Positions 41,113-64,000 of a stretch of 64,000 nucleotides of DNA are shown one piece after another. The translations under genes were made by a program, and so were the position numbers. Origin of the DNA: Lepidonotus clava (taxonomy: Eukaryota; Annelida; Polychaeta; Phyllodocida; Polynoidae); contig OW387147.1 in NCBI GenBank assembly GCA_936440205.1, positions 23,585,629-23,649,628 of the forward strand, given 5' to 3'. The notes beneath the pieces were generated by a model, which was given only the letters and a program-made list of their open reading frames with translations, had not been told where the DNA came from and made no database searches. Position 1 is the first letter of the stretch. The number at the start of each line of letters is the position of its first letter.

Positions 41113-43446
41113 GATAATTCCTATTATGTAATGAAAGAATGTATTGTATGTTCAACAGGCACAAGCGGTCCACCTCCTGCAGAAGGGCCTAAACGTGACC
41201 CCCACCAAGGAGCGGGTCCGCCAGATTCTCCCGTACACGCTGACGGTCGAGAACGTGCGCAACGCCCCTCGGGAGGTGAAGCGCACTGTTTTCGACCGGA
41301 AGCAGCTGCGGGGGACAGCGAAGGCCCTTGGGGAGTGGTGGACATCTCGCGGAAATACCTGAGAAAGACTGAGCGGCCGCCGGCAACGAAAAGGAAGATG
41401 GCAGCAGCAGCGGTGAAGGCCGCTGTCGGGGCATTCATGACCAGGCCAGAAAACGCGGCGGAACTGCCATCCCAGAGGGCCAGCAAGAAGGGGATACAGG
41501 CGTACACCCTCCTGGACACCCTCAGCAGCCTGCATTCAAAATACCAGGAGCAGTGCAACTCCGATATCTCCCTGTTGACCTTCTGCAGGTACAGGCCGGA
41601 GGGTGTGCGCCTCATCAAGTACGCCACCAGGGACGTCTGCCTCTGCCCTCGCTGCGCAAACCTGGTCCTGATGTCCCAGGCATCAGGGGTGCTGTCCCAC
41701 TCCCCCAAATTGCTGGCCCTCTTGGAGGACGAGGACATAAAACAAAAGTTGGAGGGGCTGCAGAAAGATGTGGTGCGGTTCCAACAGTGGCGAAGGGCCA
41801 ACGTCCCCGCCCACGACGGCTCCATGATCACAAAGACGCGGCTGACCGACCTAGAGGCACCCACCGACAGCTTCACCACAATGTTCCTGGGTCTGATGGG
41901 TCCCCATCGTGAGCACATGCAGCGGCTCACGACCCAGTTCCGGGAGATCCATCGGCTCAAGGATGGGTTGCACGAAGGAACCGAGGCCATGGTTCAACTG
42001 GACTACTCCGAGAACTGGGAGGTTAAGTTCAGGAAAGAACCCGCCTCGGTGTTCTTCGACAACTGGCAGATCGCCTTGATGCCCATTGTGGTGTACTTCC
42101 GGAAGCCTGGTCACGCCACGGTCTTCACGAAGTCGTTCGTGGGTGTGACGGACGAGCTGTCCCACACAGCCCCAACAACTTTCGCCTTCATCGCTCCCTT
42201 GATGGAAGCCCTGCGCCAAGAACTTCCCCTCCTGGAATGGGTGCATTTTATCTCTGACGGTCTGACGTCCCAGTACCGCAACAAGACGGTTCTGGCTGGG
42301 GTCCGGCAGTTCCCGGCCCGCTTCGCTGCGAATGCCACATGGACGTGGCTTGAGGCGCCTGGCAACAGGGGGCTTGCCACTGCGCACGGCGAAGGAGTTC
42401 GTCGAGCGCATCAGGACCCGTGCGACCAAGATCACACTCATCCACGTGACCGAGGAGATGATTGCGTCCACCCGGGAGGAGGTTGAGGCGCAGTGGCAGC
42501 TAGTTCCCGTCAAGGGAATTATGAAGGTGCATGCCCTCGCCCCCACAAGCAGCGGTGACCTCTACATCAGGGAAACCTCGTGCTTCGATTACTGCTGTTG
42601 GAACAACAGCCAGTTCCACCCGCTGTGTCCTGGTTGGACGAAGGTACAGGCTCCTCAGGTTGTGGAGGTCGAGGAGGAGACGGACCAGGAGGAGTTTGAG
42701 GAGGAGGACGACATCCCCCTGGCGCAGCTTGTGCGCTCACAGGACGAGGCCCAAAGCCCTGATGCACCCAACAGGGTCATATGGCGTCAGATGACTGCCA
42801 TTGGCAATCATGCCGTGGTGACATGGGGTTCCAGATGGTACCCCGTGGTTATCACTGGCCATGATTGGGAGGAGCTGTTGATCAGCTTCATGACCCCATC
42901 CAGAGGAAAGTGGAAGTGGGGCAAAAGGGAAGAGGGCCGAGTCCACCGGGCTGGAGTCCTCGCCTACATCTCTCCTCCGGTCCGGGTCTCCCCGACCCTC
43001 TACGAGTTGCTGGAGAAGGACCAGCGGGAGGTCGAGCACCGGTTTTCCCTCCTGTAAATGTGTCGCCGCTGCTGTTATTTTTCATTTGCCCCGCTACCGG
43101 GCCTCAAAAAGTGATAGTAGCAGTTATTTTTAATTTGCCCCAGCTACCGGGCCTCTAATAGTAATAGTAGCACTTCAGTTGTTATTTTTCATTTGCTCCA
43201 GCTACAGGGGCCTTATATTTGGAATGGTAGTAGTTAGAAGTTATTTTTCATTTGCCCTAGCTACCAGGCCTTTAATAGTAACAGTAGTGCTTCAGTTCTC
43301 ATACATGTACAAACATCATCACCTTATATATATATCATCAACTATTTATTGCCACAGCTGTACGTTTGTAAATATGATCCGTGTACATGTATTTATTTAT
43401 CTAACGCAAAAAAAACGACGCCGTCCACTTATCTAATGTTATCTAA

Positions 43447-44310
43447 CATCTAATTCAAGAAAGAAAATACGACGCCGTACACCTATTTAAAAAAGAAAAT
43501 AATTCAAAATAGAAAAATACGATGCCGTACACATCTTTAACACTAGTGTGCTTACAAACTATTAGAACCATTGCCGTACACTTACATACTTGTGATAAAT
43601 TCATATGCGCAGAAGATTCTGTGCTCATCATTCGGCAACAAAGATAAAATCGGCATATTTACCTTATTGTACAGCATCTAATTCAAGAAAGAAAATACGA
43701 CGCCGTACACCTATTTAAAAAAGAAAATAATTCATAATAGAAAAATACGATGCCGTACACATCTTTAACACTAGTGTGCTTACAAACTATTAGAACCATT
43801 GCCGTACACTTACATACTTGTGATAAATTCATATGCGCAGAAGATCCTGTGCTCATCATTCGGCAACAAAGATAAAATCGGCATATTTACCTTATTGTAC
43901 AGCATCTAATTCAAGAAAGAAAATACGACGCCGTACACCTATTTAAAAAAGAAAATAATTCATAATAGAAAAATACGATGCCGTACACATCTTTAACACT
44001 AGTGTGCTTACAAACTATTAGAACCATTGCCGTACACTTACATACTTGTGATAAATTCATATGCGCAGAAGATCCTGTGCTCATCATTCGGCAACCAAGA
44101 TAAAATCGGTGTATTTACCTTATTGTACAGCATCTAATTCAAGAAAGAAAATACGACGCCGTACACCTATTTAAAAAAGAAAATAATTCAAAATAGAAAA
44201 ATACGATGCCGTAGACATCTTTAACACTAGTGTGCTTACAAACTATTAGAACCATTGCCGTACACTTACATACTTGTGATAAATTCATATGCGCAGAAGA
44301 TCCTGTACTG
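43447..44310. repeat. 228-bp tandem array, about 3.8 units
   Basis: Units begin at CATCTAATTC 43447, 43675, 43903 and 44131, an exact 228-bp period. Each has three words in fixed order, CGACGCCGTACACC, CGATGCCGTACACAT and ATTGCCGTACACTT, with few differences between units. Homogeneity suggests recent amplification. It lies right after the transposase gene. Confidence 0.92.
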
Positions 44311-44379
44311 ATCATAGTTATTTCTCACCTTTACTCATACATACTACGTAATTAAAACCATTGCTGTACACATGTACTT

Positions 44380-44905
44380 GTGATGTATACACATTGTTAT
44401 CGTGTAATATCTGCTGCATCAGACATTATCTATGACAAGTCTTATATTAATGAGCTTGAACTATGGCCACTAGTACAGGGAATACAAGTATGGCTGAGCC
44501 AACTTAAGAGCCATAGCGTCAGCATTTTCACTGTTAATACCCAGGTGTTTAGAAAAAGAATCCGTACTAACCCAACCTGCATGACATTGCTCATACCTGG
44601 TACTCCACTATACAGACAATAATTTAATGCCGGATACTTTATCTCGCATTGTATATATGTAAAGTATGAAGTGGAGCTAATTGAAATTATTTAAATCCGT
44701 TGCTGTACACCCAAACCTTGTCTATGATAACCTCTAATATTTCATTATGTGTACGGCTGTTTGGCAACATGTATAGAGAGCCAATAATTGTATGCAAAGT
44801 GTTCGTGAGGAATGTGCTCTAGGCATCTGCCATTGCAATTTCTTTATTTAGGACGCATTAGCCCAATTAAAACCATGTCACATTCATTATATATATTGGT
44901 AGGTA
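44380..44905. mobile_element. Scrambled relics of a YR retrotransposon
   Basis: 44380-44660 translates to pieces like YDKSYINELELWPL, FTVNTQVF and LMPDTLSRIV, matching the RNase H end of the YR element (29830-30115). 44800-44890 matches an upstream part (ECALGICHC and ALAQLKPC, at 28527-28600). Their order is reversed relative to the element, and GTACAC words lie between them. This is an old, rearranged copy; it is a fossil with no coding value. Confidence 0.75.
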
Positions 44906-44994
44906 TGTGTCAACGGCTTTAAATACATAGCCGTACACTTATTTCCTATGATACTAATTGTAAATATTATAAAAGTAGCAGCATTTGTAGATGA

Positions 44995-45480
44995 AATCAT
45001 TATTTTGCATTTGTATATATCACAGGCTACTCAATGCCATGTAAATATGATCGCAGTTCTTATGAAAATGCATTGCCGTACACTCACTACATGTATATTA
45101 AAGTTTAACCCATGATTCATGTGTACGGCGACGTAATATATTGGTAAGACTGTGTTGATGGGTTTAAATGTATAGCCGTACACTCACTTCATGTAAATGC
45201 TAACATATATTATATGTGTACGGCAACGCTTTTAATATTTAACGCTAAAGCATTTGTAGTAATATTTTGCATTTGTGTGTATATATCACAGGCTACTCAA
45301 TGCCATGTAAATATCATCGCAGTTCTTATGAAAATGCATTGCCGTACACTCACTACATGTATATTAAAGTTTAACCCATGATTCATGTGTACGGCGACGT
45401 AATATATTGGTAGGTCTGTGTTGATGGGTTTAAATGTATAGCCGTACACTCACTTCATGTATGTGTACGGCAACGCTTTT
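44995..45480. repeat. 266-bp direct repeat, two units
   Basis: CACAGGCTACTCAATG at 45021 recurs at 45287. Each unit has ATTGCCGTACACTCACTACATG, the inverse GTGTACGGCGACG and AGCCGTACACTCACTTCATG. The words face both ways within a unit. Confidence 0.85.
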
Positions 45481-45639
45481 AATATTTAACGTAACAGCAC
45501 AGGATGCTTCTGGATATTCCCTTTTTGTGTAAATTACCAATTATTGTACAGAAAAACCTGATTATTTATTGAATTAAATTATTCCTCTTGTTATTTAAGA
45601 TGCATCAGTCTGTGTTTTGAGCTTAATTATATAATTATA

Positions 45640-45793
45640 TAATTGGTGGCTGAATAATATAAGATCGTATCTCAAAAAGATAAATTTTATATTTAGTTTC
45701 TAAGATGTTTCCCTTACCCTAAAGGTATATGAAAATTTAGGAATTTTTTAAATTCTCCAAATATTTGGAATGCTATTGATCAGTAAACAAAGG
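45640..45793 (-). mobile_element. End fragment of the TIR element of 26113-31870
   Basis: Read on the - strand, this piece follows 31700-31860 closely: an ACCTTTGTTTACTG phrase, then AGCATTC, AAAAAATTCC, GGGAAA and finally TTTTTGAGATACGA and TTATTCAGCC. It shows that the TIR family exists in more than one copy. The fragment is cut where the 395-bp array begins. Confidence 0.75.
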
Positions 45794-47060
45794 CCCGAAT
45801 ATTTTGATAATTTAATGGGCAAAAACGTGAAAAATTGTGAAAATATGAAAAAAGCTAGACATTAATGCAGGAAAAACAACTGAAATAATGGGATATTTGC
45901 AGAAAACGGGCATTGAAACGATAGAGAGACTAGTTCCGTTGCCACACCTGGCAGAGTGAAGCAGTACAGAGATGCATGAAGCAGTACAGAGATTCCGTAA
46001 CCATGGAAATTATACAAGTTTACGGCAATAATTTGTGTTTTTTCGGTTGGTGTTGCGTTACCAGAGGTGATACCTACGATTTGGCCGATTATTTCCCGCT
46101 AATTATGAATTTTCCCATTTTTATGGCTTTCCGAAGATGCGAAAAATGGGCTTTTGATTAGGTGAAAAGCATGAAAAGGGCCATAATTCCCGAATATTTT
46201 GATAATTTAATGGGCAAAAACGTGAAAAATGGTGAAAATATGAAAAAAGCTAGACATTAATGCAGGAAAAACAACTGAAATAATGGGATATTTGCAGAAA
46301 ACGGGCATTGAAACGATAGAGAGACTAGTTCCGTTGCCACACCTGGCAGAGTGAAGCAGTACAGAGATGCATGAAGCAGTACAGAGATTCCGTAACCATG
46401 GAAATTATACAAGTTTACGGCAATAATTTGTTTTTTTTCCGGTTGGTGTTGCGTTACCAGAGGTGATACCTACAATTTGGCCGATAATTTCCCCCTAATT
46501 ATGAATTTTCCTATTTTTATGGCTTTCCGAAGACGCGAAAAATGGGCTTTTCATTAGGTGAAAAGCATGAAAAGGGCCATAATTCCTGAATATTTTGATA
46601 ATTTAACGGGCAAAAATGTGAAAAATGGTGAAAATATGAAAAAAGCTAGACATTAATGCAGGAAAAACAACTGAAAAAATGGGATATTTGCAGAAAACAG
46701 GCATTGAAACCAGAGAGACTAGTTCCGTTGCCACACCTGGCAGAGTGAAGCAGTACAGAGATGCATGAAGCAGTACAGAGATTCCGTAACCATGGAAATT
46801 ATACAAGTTTACGGCAATAATTTGTGTTTTTTCCGGTTGGTGTTGCATTACCAGAGGTGATACCTACAATTTGGCCGATTATTTCCCGCTAATTATGAAT
46901 TTTCCCATTTTTATGGCTTTCCGAAGATGCGAAAAATGGGCTTTTCATTAGGTGAAAAGCATGAAAAGGGCCATAATTCCCGAATATTTTGATAATTTAA
47001 TGGGCAAAAACGTGAAAAATGGTGAAAATATAAAAAAAGCTAGACATTAATGCAGGAAAA
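45794..47060. repeat. 395-bp tandem array, about 3.2 units
   Basis: Units start at CC(C/T)GAATATTTTGATAA 45794, 46189, 46585 and 46979 (periods 395, 396 and 394). Each holds GAGTGAAGCAGTACAGAGATGC followed by a second GAAGCAGTACAGAGATT. The ORFs in it on both strands repeat with the unit and are not genes. It continues with a partial unit, then AT-rich DNA to 47705 that has single words at about 47158 and 47524. Confidence 0.92.
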
Positions 47061-47705
47061 ATAATTATAAAAATAAGATCTGAATTGATAAGAGGCGATA
47101 AAAAATGTGCCTTCCACCACTCAGTTTTCATGGCTTTCAGGCTTCATGGGCTAAAGAGTGAAGCAGTACAGAGATGGGCTAAATTCCTTTAAATTACAAG
47201 AAAATACAGCCAAAATTGGAAAAAAACTTGTACGATTCCTTTGTACTAGGTGAGATGAATACACTAGAGTATTTTTTTTTTTTCAAGTTTCCTATTTTTT
47301 TATGAGTTTAAAAAGAACTTTAAAAAATCCAGCTTCACCATTTTGAGCAAAATTTGACATTTTCAATAAACTCAAAAGTTGGAAAGAATTAACTAATTAA
47401 ACAAAAAAAGGTACCTATGTTGTTCAGAACACCCATCCCTACATGCATAAATGTTTTTATTGTTCCCCTTGAGATTTAGAGAAAAATTAAGACTTTTACA
47501 AAATTGGATTTTTCATGTCTCTGTACTGCTTCACTCTTCTTGGGTGTCAGGTAAAACTTTGCCATAAATCAATAAATTATGGATATTAGTGTTCCCAACT
47601 TGCAGGGAATATCAATAATGGTCTTAGCAACATTCCCTAGAAGTTTTATCAATATGTGAACAAATTTTCATTTTTGGCACATTTACCCCCCTGTGGTCAC
47701 AATTG

Positions 47706-50268
47706 GTGATAATCGACCGTATACACAATGCCTAGCTCAAAACGTCATTGAATATGTCGCTTCCATCAAACTGTCCATGCCTTTCATGACACCGCTCAAG
47801 TTAATGAAGCGTGCCAGAAAGCCCTTTGGTTACCCCAGTTTGCTCAAAAAAATATATTAATACACATGTCATTGATAAGCTGTTGATGTCAAAACAATGC
47901 TGAAAATGCTTTAAATCTAGATATTTTTACATGGAAAAAACAAGAAATTTTCGAATCCCATTCATTTTCATGTTATTAGGTGGATTTTAAAGAATATTAC
48001 AGTTAATGCATAAATGCAGCTGGCCTCTTCAGTGTGGTGATGCATAGATTTATTTATGCATCTGGAGTCCATAGTGTGGTGATGCATTAATGCATCAGGC
48101 GCCATGAAAGGGTGAAAAGAAGACATTAATCAACAACGATGCTTAAGCAAGAACTTTGATATATAAAAAGGGGAATCGAAGTAAATCTTCATACTACCAA
48201 TGATAATTAGGCATACCATTAAAAAAAACTACCAAAAGTAGGAGAAGTCATAGATTTGGTAATTTGAATACATGAGACGTACCATATTTCAATGTACCAG
48301 CATTCAATTTATGGCCCACAGAACATTCACTGCACAAACAATCACCTTTCCTGACCTTTAGTAAATGGAGATATCAAGGTTCCTTAAGGGTATAGAGAAG
48401 AGCATGGAAAGGAAGCCTTTACAAATCCATAATAGTATTGTGCATTCAGATGAATAATTCCACCTTTTCCAAATCACACGTTTGGTTTTTGAACACAAAA
48501 TTCAAACACATTCTTACATACCAGTGCTTACATAATGGTGGAACCACACTGTAATAATAACCATGTCTAAGTTTAAGATCAATATTGACGTTTTTTTCTT
48601 TTTCTTTTCTGTTATGTGCTCCCTATATTGAGCACGTGCACATTAATAGAAGTTGCACAAATTACATCATCACAGATAATAGATGCATATAAATTGATCA
48701 TACAGACTGCAAACTTTCTCATTGTATCTCTAATGACGAGTATGCCCTCGATGCCAAAACAAAGGAAATCAGTGAGGCGTAACCAGGGATTTTTTCAGGT
48801 CTGCTTTTGGAAGTGAACCCATTGTTTAATGGATGTTACCATAGTCCTAATGTTTAATAAAAATGCCGCATACCAGCGTTCAGGTGACACCAGTGTAGAC
48901 CATAACAAGAAACCCGATCATTCGGTGTCCAGTATGTGGGCCTCTTGGGGGATTATCAGGCCAATATCAATCCATATATCTGTGACACCATATGACATAA
49001 TACCTCTCATAACCAATCATCAATTGCTTGAAAAATGCTGAACTAACGTTATTGTGATTCAACAAATAAAAAGATCGTTTAGTAAATAAATATCTTAGCC
49101 TTGTTAATTTCATGTCTTTCATCTCTATGACCCATCCTCATGATAAGCGTGAAGTTATTGAGAAAATAGCAAATTGCATGTTACAAGAGGGCTTATTGCC
49201 TAACTAGAAACATATCAAGCATAAACAAGAAGTAAGGCCTAATGCTTAAATTGCTAGCCAATCAAAACGTTGAATTTCACGGAATTCATTGTAAGTAATT
49301 ATGCAAGAAGTCAATATATTTAATACAGTTACCTATTGGGATGGGGTATTCCAGTTTGTGGATGTTTTGCAAAATCATCTGGAATTCTTAAAGGGGCCTT
49401 CCATTAAGTACATATAATGCATCAAGAGAGGGTTAGGTACGGAAGGGGGTCTGACATTTCGGATATATGATGTCATGCATATTTAGATATTTAATTTGTA
49501 TCTACTAGTTCTGATTGCATGATATAGTATCGTATTATGGTAGATTCAAATGTTCATGTAGATTTGGATGAACCTTTTGTACGGGTCCTGGTTTAGTACC
49601 CTTCAAAATTATCTATTTAACAGTGGTTAATGGTCTTTTCGCCCCTCCTATATCAAATGGTAATAATTTGTTTGAGGGTTAGATAAGAGGTCTTCAATAA
49701 ACACTTAATATTGATTTAGTATTGAAAATTGATTGAACCAGCAATCAATCATGTCTAAATAGTGATCAAATGCTGATTTAATGTCAGATCTCATCATAGA
49801 GTCAACATTGAGAGTTCATGCTGAGTCACCATTAGCTTTTCATAGTTGAAACACTTCCAATTTTCAACCAATATTAAGTATTGATTCAATAATGATGGCA
49901 AGCATTGATACATTGATGGTGTGGTTTCATCCTAAGAGGTTGTGTAGAAATTCACTGGCTATAGGTTTCAGTATGCATTTCATAAGCAAAATAGAGATAG
50001 ATAATCATTTTCTTATCTTATCTTTAGCATAACCAGACAGGTCTGTTTCCATACAAGAGACTTTGAGGCCAGTGAACAGAGTGAAAACCAGCTTCAAAGC
50101 CTTAGTGATATGACCTAAGAAATTATTACCAGGTCCAGAGAAGTATACATATACATAATCAGAGATAAAAGACTATAATGTCCCAACTAGTCACCTATCT
50201 AAGAGACAGTTGTTTATTCTCCCATCATAGCTTTGATAAGTCTGATGTAAGATGTACACAGGCATATG
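47706..50268. other. Upstream intergenic DNA of the GH9 gene
   Basis: This is AT-rich DNA with several short ORFs without domain features. TGTGGTGATGCAT occurs twice near 48036-48082. I see no coding region, RNA gene or clear element. Confidence 0.6.
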
Positions 50269-50354
50269 TATATATTGGAGGCCTTTGGAGCTGAGTAGGC
50301 ACAACAGAGTGGAGAACATTTGGTCATTCTACGACAGCCTCCTTGCATATAAGG
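50269..50354 (+). promoter_or_regulatory. GH9 core promoter and possible 5' non-coding exon
   Basis: TATATATT at 50269-50276 could be the TATA box, with a start near 50300 (GTAGGCACAACAG). A donor-like AAGG-GTAAGA at 50355 and a good acceptor (TTAATGTTCCAG) at 50610, eight bases before the start codon, suggest a short untranslated first exon and an intron of about 255 bp. This is inference from signals only. Confidence 0.45.
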
Positions 50355-50618
50355 GTAAGACCCCTAAACATTATTATTCACCAATAAGAAGTTGTCTCTA
50401 TATAAGGACCAAGCGATCATGAAAGCTACAGTAAAAGATTAATGTGCATCTAAACTATAAGAACAGGACATATTCTAGTGCACTGAATGTTGTGGTTACT
50501 TTTCTCATAGTTGGACAATAATACAAGTTGTCAAAATTCAGTCTAGAGTAGCCAAGAGACAGTTTAATTATACAACTCTACTTCATAGGCTTTCTCACTT
50601 AATGTTCCAGGACCTACC

Positions 50619-62923
<12,305 letters not shown>

Positions 62924-64000
62924 TATGTGTATTAACTACTATTTTTGTAATACACAGACGGACCAATGGTAATTTTCCTGTTATGAAAAAATAATTCTTA
63001 GTGAATATATCAGAATCTCTTTCATCGATCAGGCCTACCTTGAAAAAAATTGTTTCCTGTCCAGCAGGTAACCAGAATGGAAACCAGTCGGGATGTCTGA
63101 AAAACTGTGAGGGTAGGCCTATTCCTTAAACTTTTGATTAAAAAATCCCAAAAAGAAAAAAAAGGGACTTTCCAGTCGGCCCTAATGTACCCAGTCAGGC
63201 GGTAAACAACAAACAAACTCTTTTTTTCACGGTTGGCCTCACATTTAGCGAGTTCTGGCCCTGGATCTAGTGTTGAAGGCTGGTCCCAGTGACCACTGAA
63301 TGGAGTCCACCTTGAGCAGGCCTTCTGAGAGTTGGCCGAACCTGGGAACAGCCCTCAGGGCAGACTTGGGGAAGGTTCTGAAGGACCGCTCGGGGGTTGG
63401 ACCGAATTGAACATGCCTGTAAGGAAGTATAAGGAAGCTCTAAGGAAGCGAAATGAGTGGTACTTATTTCACTCATAATGGGTGTTAAATTATAAGCATG
63501 ACGCACTTGATATAGTTGTAAGAAGTACCCCCATATGTACATGTGAGGGTTTCTCAATCTCATGCTGACCGAAGTGATTCAGAGTCACACCATACTTCAT
63601 TGATAATATGATAATCAGCATAAGTACTATCAAAACTGTAGCTCAAGGATTTTGTTTCAAGATAATGTTTAATTGATGTAGTATAAGAAGATGCTAGAAG
63701 GTATTTGAATTGACCCAAAATCCATAGGGATTGCATGGTGTTTGATAAGATTAACATGCACACCTATAGGCCTTCTCCAAAGGTAATCCAGTGATTTTCA
63801 TTCTAATGAAAATTATCAAAGTTGTAAATATTAACTCAATATGGAGTGTAGAACGTTGATCCGGACTAGTACAAAGACAGGATAACTAGCCCGGTGGACT
63901 AGTGGAAGAAATTGCTAAGGACTATAGTGGAAAAAAATTGTTAAGGAAAACCCCTGCAAGGCTTCATTATGGGTATGTTTTTTAATGGACATAATTCTTT
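62924..64000. repeat. Duplicated flank, right copy, continued
   Basis: It pairs with 23474-24542 and runs off the window. It is non-coding as far as I can see. The short ORFs at 63022-63763 on the - strand have counterparts in the left copy only because of the duplication. Confidence 0.9.

Larger units (their letters stand above)
38763..43057 (+). pseudogene. DDE-like transposase gene, multi-exon, decayed
   Basis: Five exons can be read by GT-AG borders and frame: 38763-38879, 39068-39176, 39347-39536, 40516-40779 and 41159-43057. The N-terminus is Lys/Glu-rich and coiled-coil-like, with TLEKTQATLEKTRATL. The core shows VQLDYSENWEVKF, FFDNWQIALMPIVVYF and WVHFISDGLTSQYRNKTV, a layout I know from a widespread animal transposase-like family (acidic SEN and SDG-SQ-NK blocks). 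It is broken: exon 2 has an in-frame TGA (39134), the frame shifts near 40660 and 41335, and near 42355-42390 both the frame and the expected HGKG-D-GG block after TWLEA are lost. The tail is acidic, with EEETDQEEFEEEDD. Confidence 0.7.
36020..47705. mobile_element. Giant GCCGTACA-rich TIR element with decayed transposase (candidate)
   Basis: This 11.7-kb interval is unified by the word CCGTACA (or TGTACGG), which occurs roughly 45 times on both strands between 36.09 and 45.47 kb, and by CAGTACAG variants at 45.9-47.5 kb. The ends carry an inverted repeat, CAAATGTGACCACAGG (36020-36035) against CCTGTGGTCACAATTG (47690-47705), 15 of 16 bases. Inside are a multi-exon transposase-like gene (38763-43057), four kinds of tandem array and several later insertions. 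Repeated short words near the ends of DNA transposons are usually transposase-binding sites. The boundaries are tentative, since no target duplication is clear. Confidence 0.5.

Noticed and set aside
43447-44310. CRISPR array
   Set aside because: The units are contiguous 228-bp satellite repeats without unique spacers, in a eukaryotic genome.
46603-46848. 81-residue - strand ORF and the + strand ORF 45976-46161
   Set aside because: They are part of the 395-bp tandem array, not conserved as open frames between units.

Overview
This is animal (metazoan) genomic DNA: AT-rich, with GT-AG introns, a multi-exon glycoside hydrolase family 9 (GH9) cellulase and many kinds of transposon nested in one another. 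A GH9 cellulase with an N-terminal CBM2 domain and the mix of env-bearing Ty3-like, tyrosine-recombinase and TIR elements suggest an invertebrate, probably marine (mollusc, annelid, echinoderm or amphioxus grade). I cannot fix the phylum from sequence alone.

Layout. (1) 1-1065 holds the last three coding exons of a GH9 endoglucanase (+ strand). A nearly identical, complete GH9 gene lies at 50619-60281. The match continues past both genes: 1-3430 pairs with 59216-62923 and 23474-24542 pairs with 62924-64000. (2) The left copy is interrupted at 3431-23469 by a 20,039-bp env-bearing Ty3/gypsy-like element on the - strand. Its two 601-bp LTRs look identical and are flanked by a 4-bp ACAC duplication; the right copy still has the empty site. 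In - strand order it carries a proline-rich and collagen-like gag part, a capsid part, pol, overlapping basic accessory ORFs and a baculovirus-F-like env. Then follow 6.4 kb with ORFs and zinc-finger-like remains on the opposite strand. (3) 24963-25563 is a probable host exon (- strand; membrane segment and polyglutamine). (4) 26113-31870 is a TIR element that hosts a tyrosine-recombinase retrotransposon of PAT/Ngaro type (26678-31558) with split direct repeats. (5) 32.4-36.0 kb has a tRNA-like fragment, a hAT-like MITE and low-complexity DNA. (6) 36020-47705 is the strangest part: about 11.7 kb saturated on both strands with the word GCCGTACA or a close variant, arranged in several tandem arrays around a decayed multi-exon DDE-like transposase gene. 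(7) 47.7-50.3 kb is featureless upstream DNA, then the GH9 gene (12 coding exons, 581 residues) and its duplicated 3' flank.

How the parts relate. The GH9 genes are the only clear host function: a secreted, cellulose-binding beta-1,4-glucanase. The rest is mobile DNA. The order of events that can be read is: duplication (or allelic split) of the GH9 region; insertion of the 20-kb element into one copy; and, independently, insertion of the YR retrotransposon into an older TIR element. Fragments of both the YR element and the TIR element also lie inside or beside the GCCGTACA field, so that field has been collecting insertions for a long time. The left and right GH9 blocks could also be two haplotypes placed in one scaffold.
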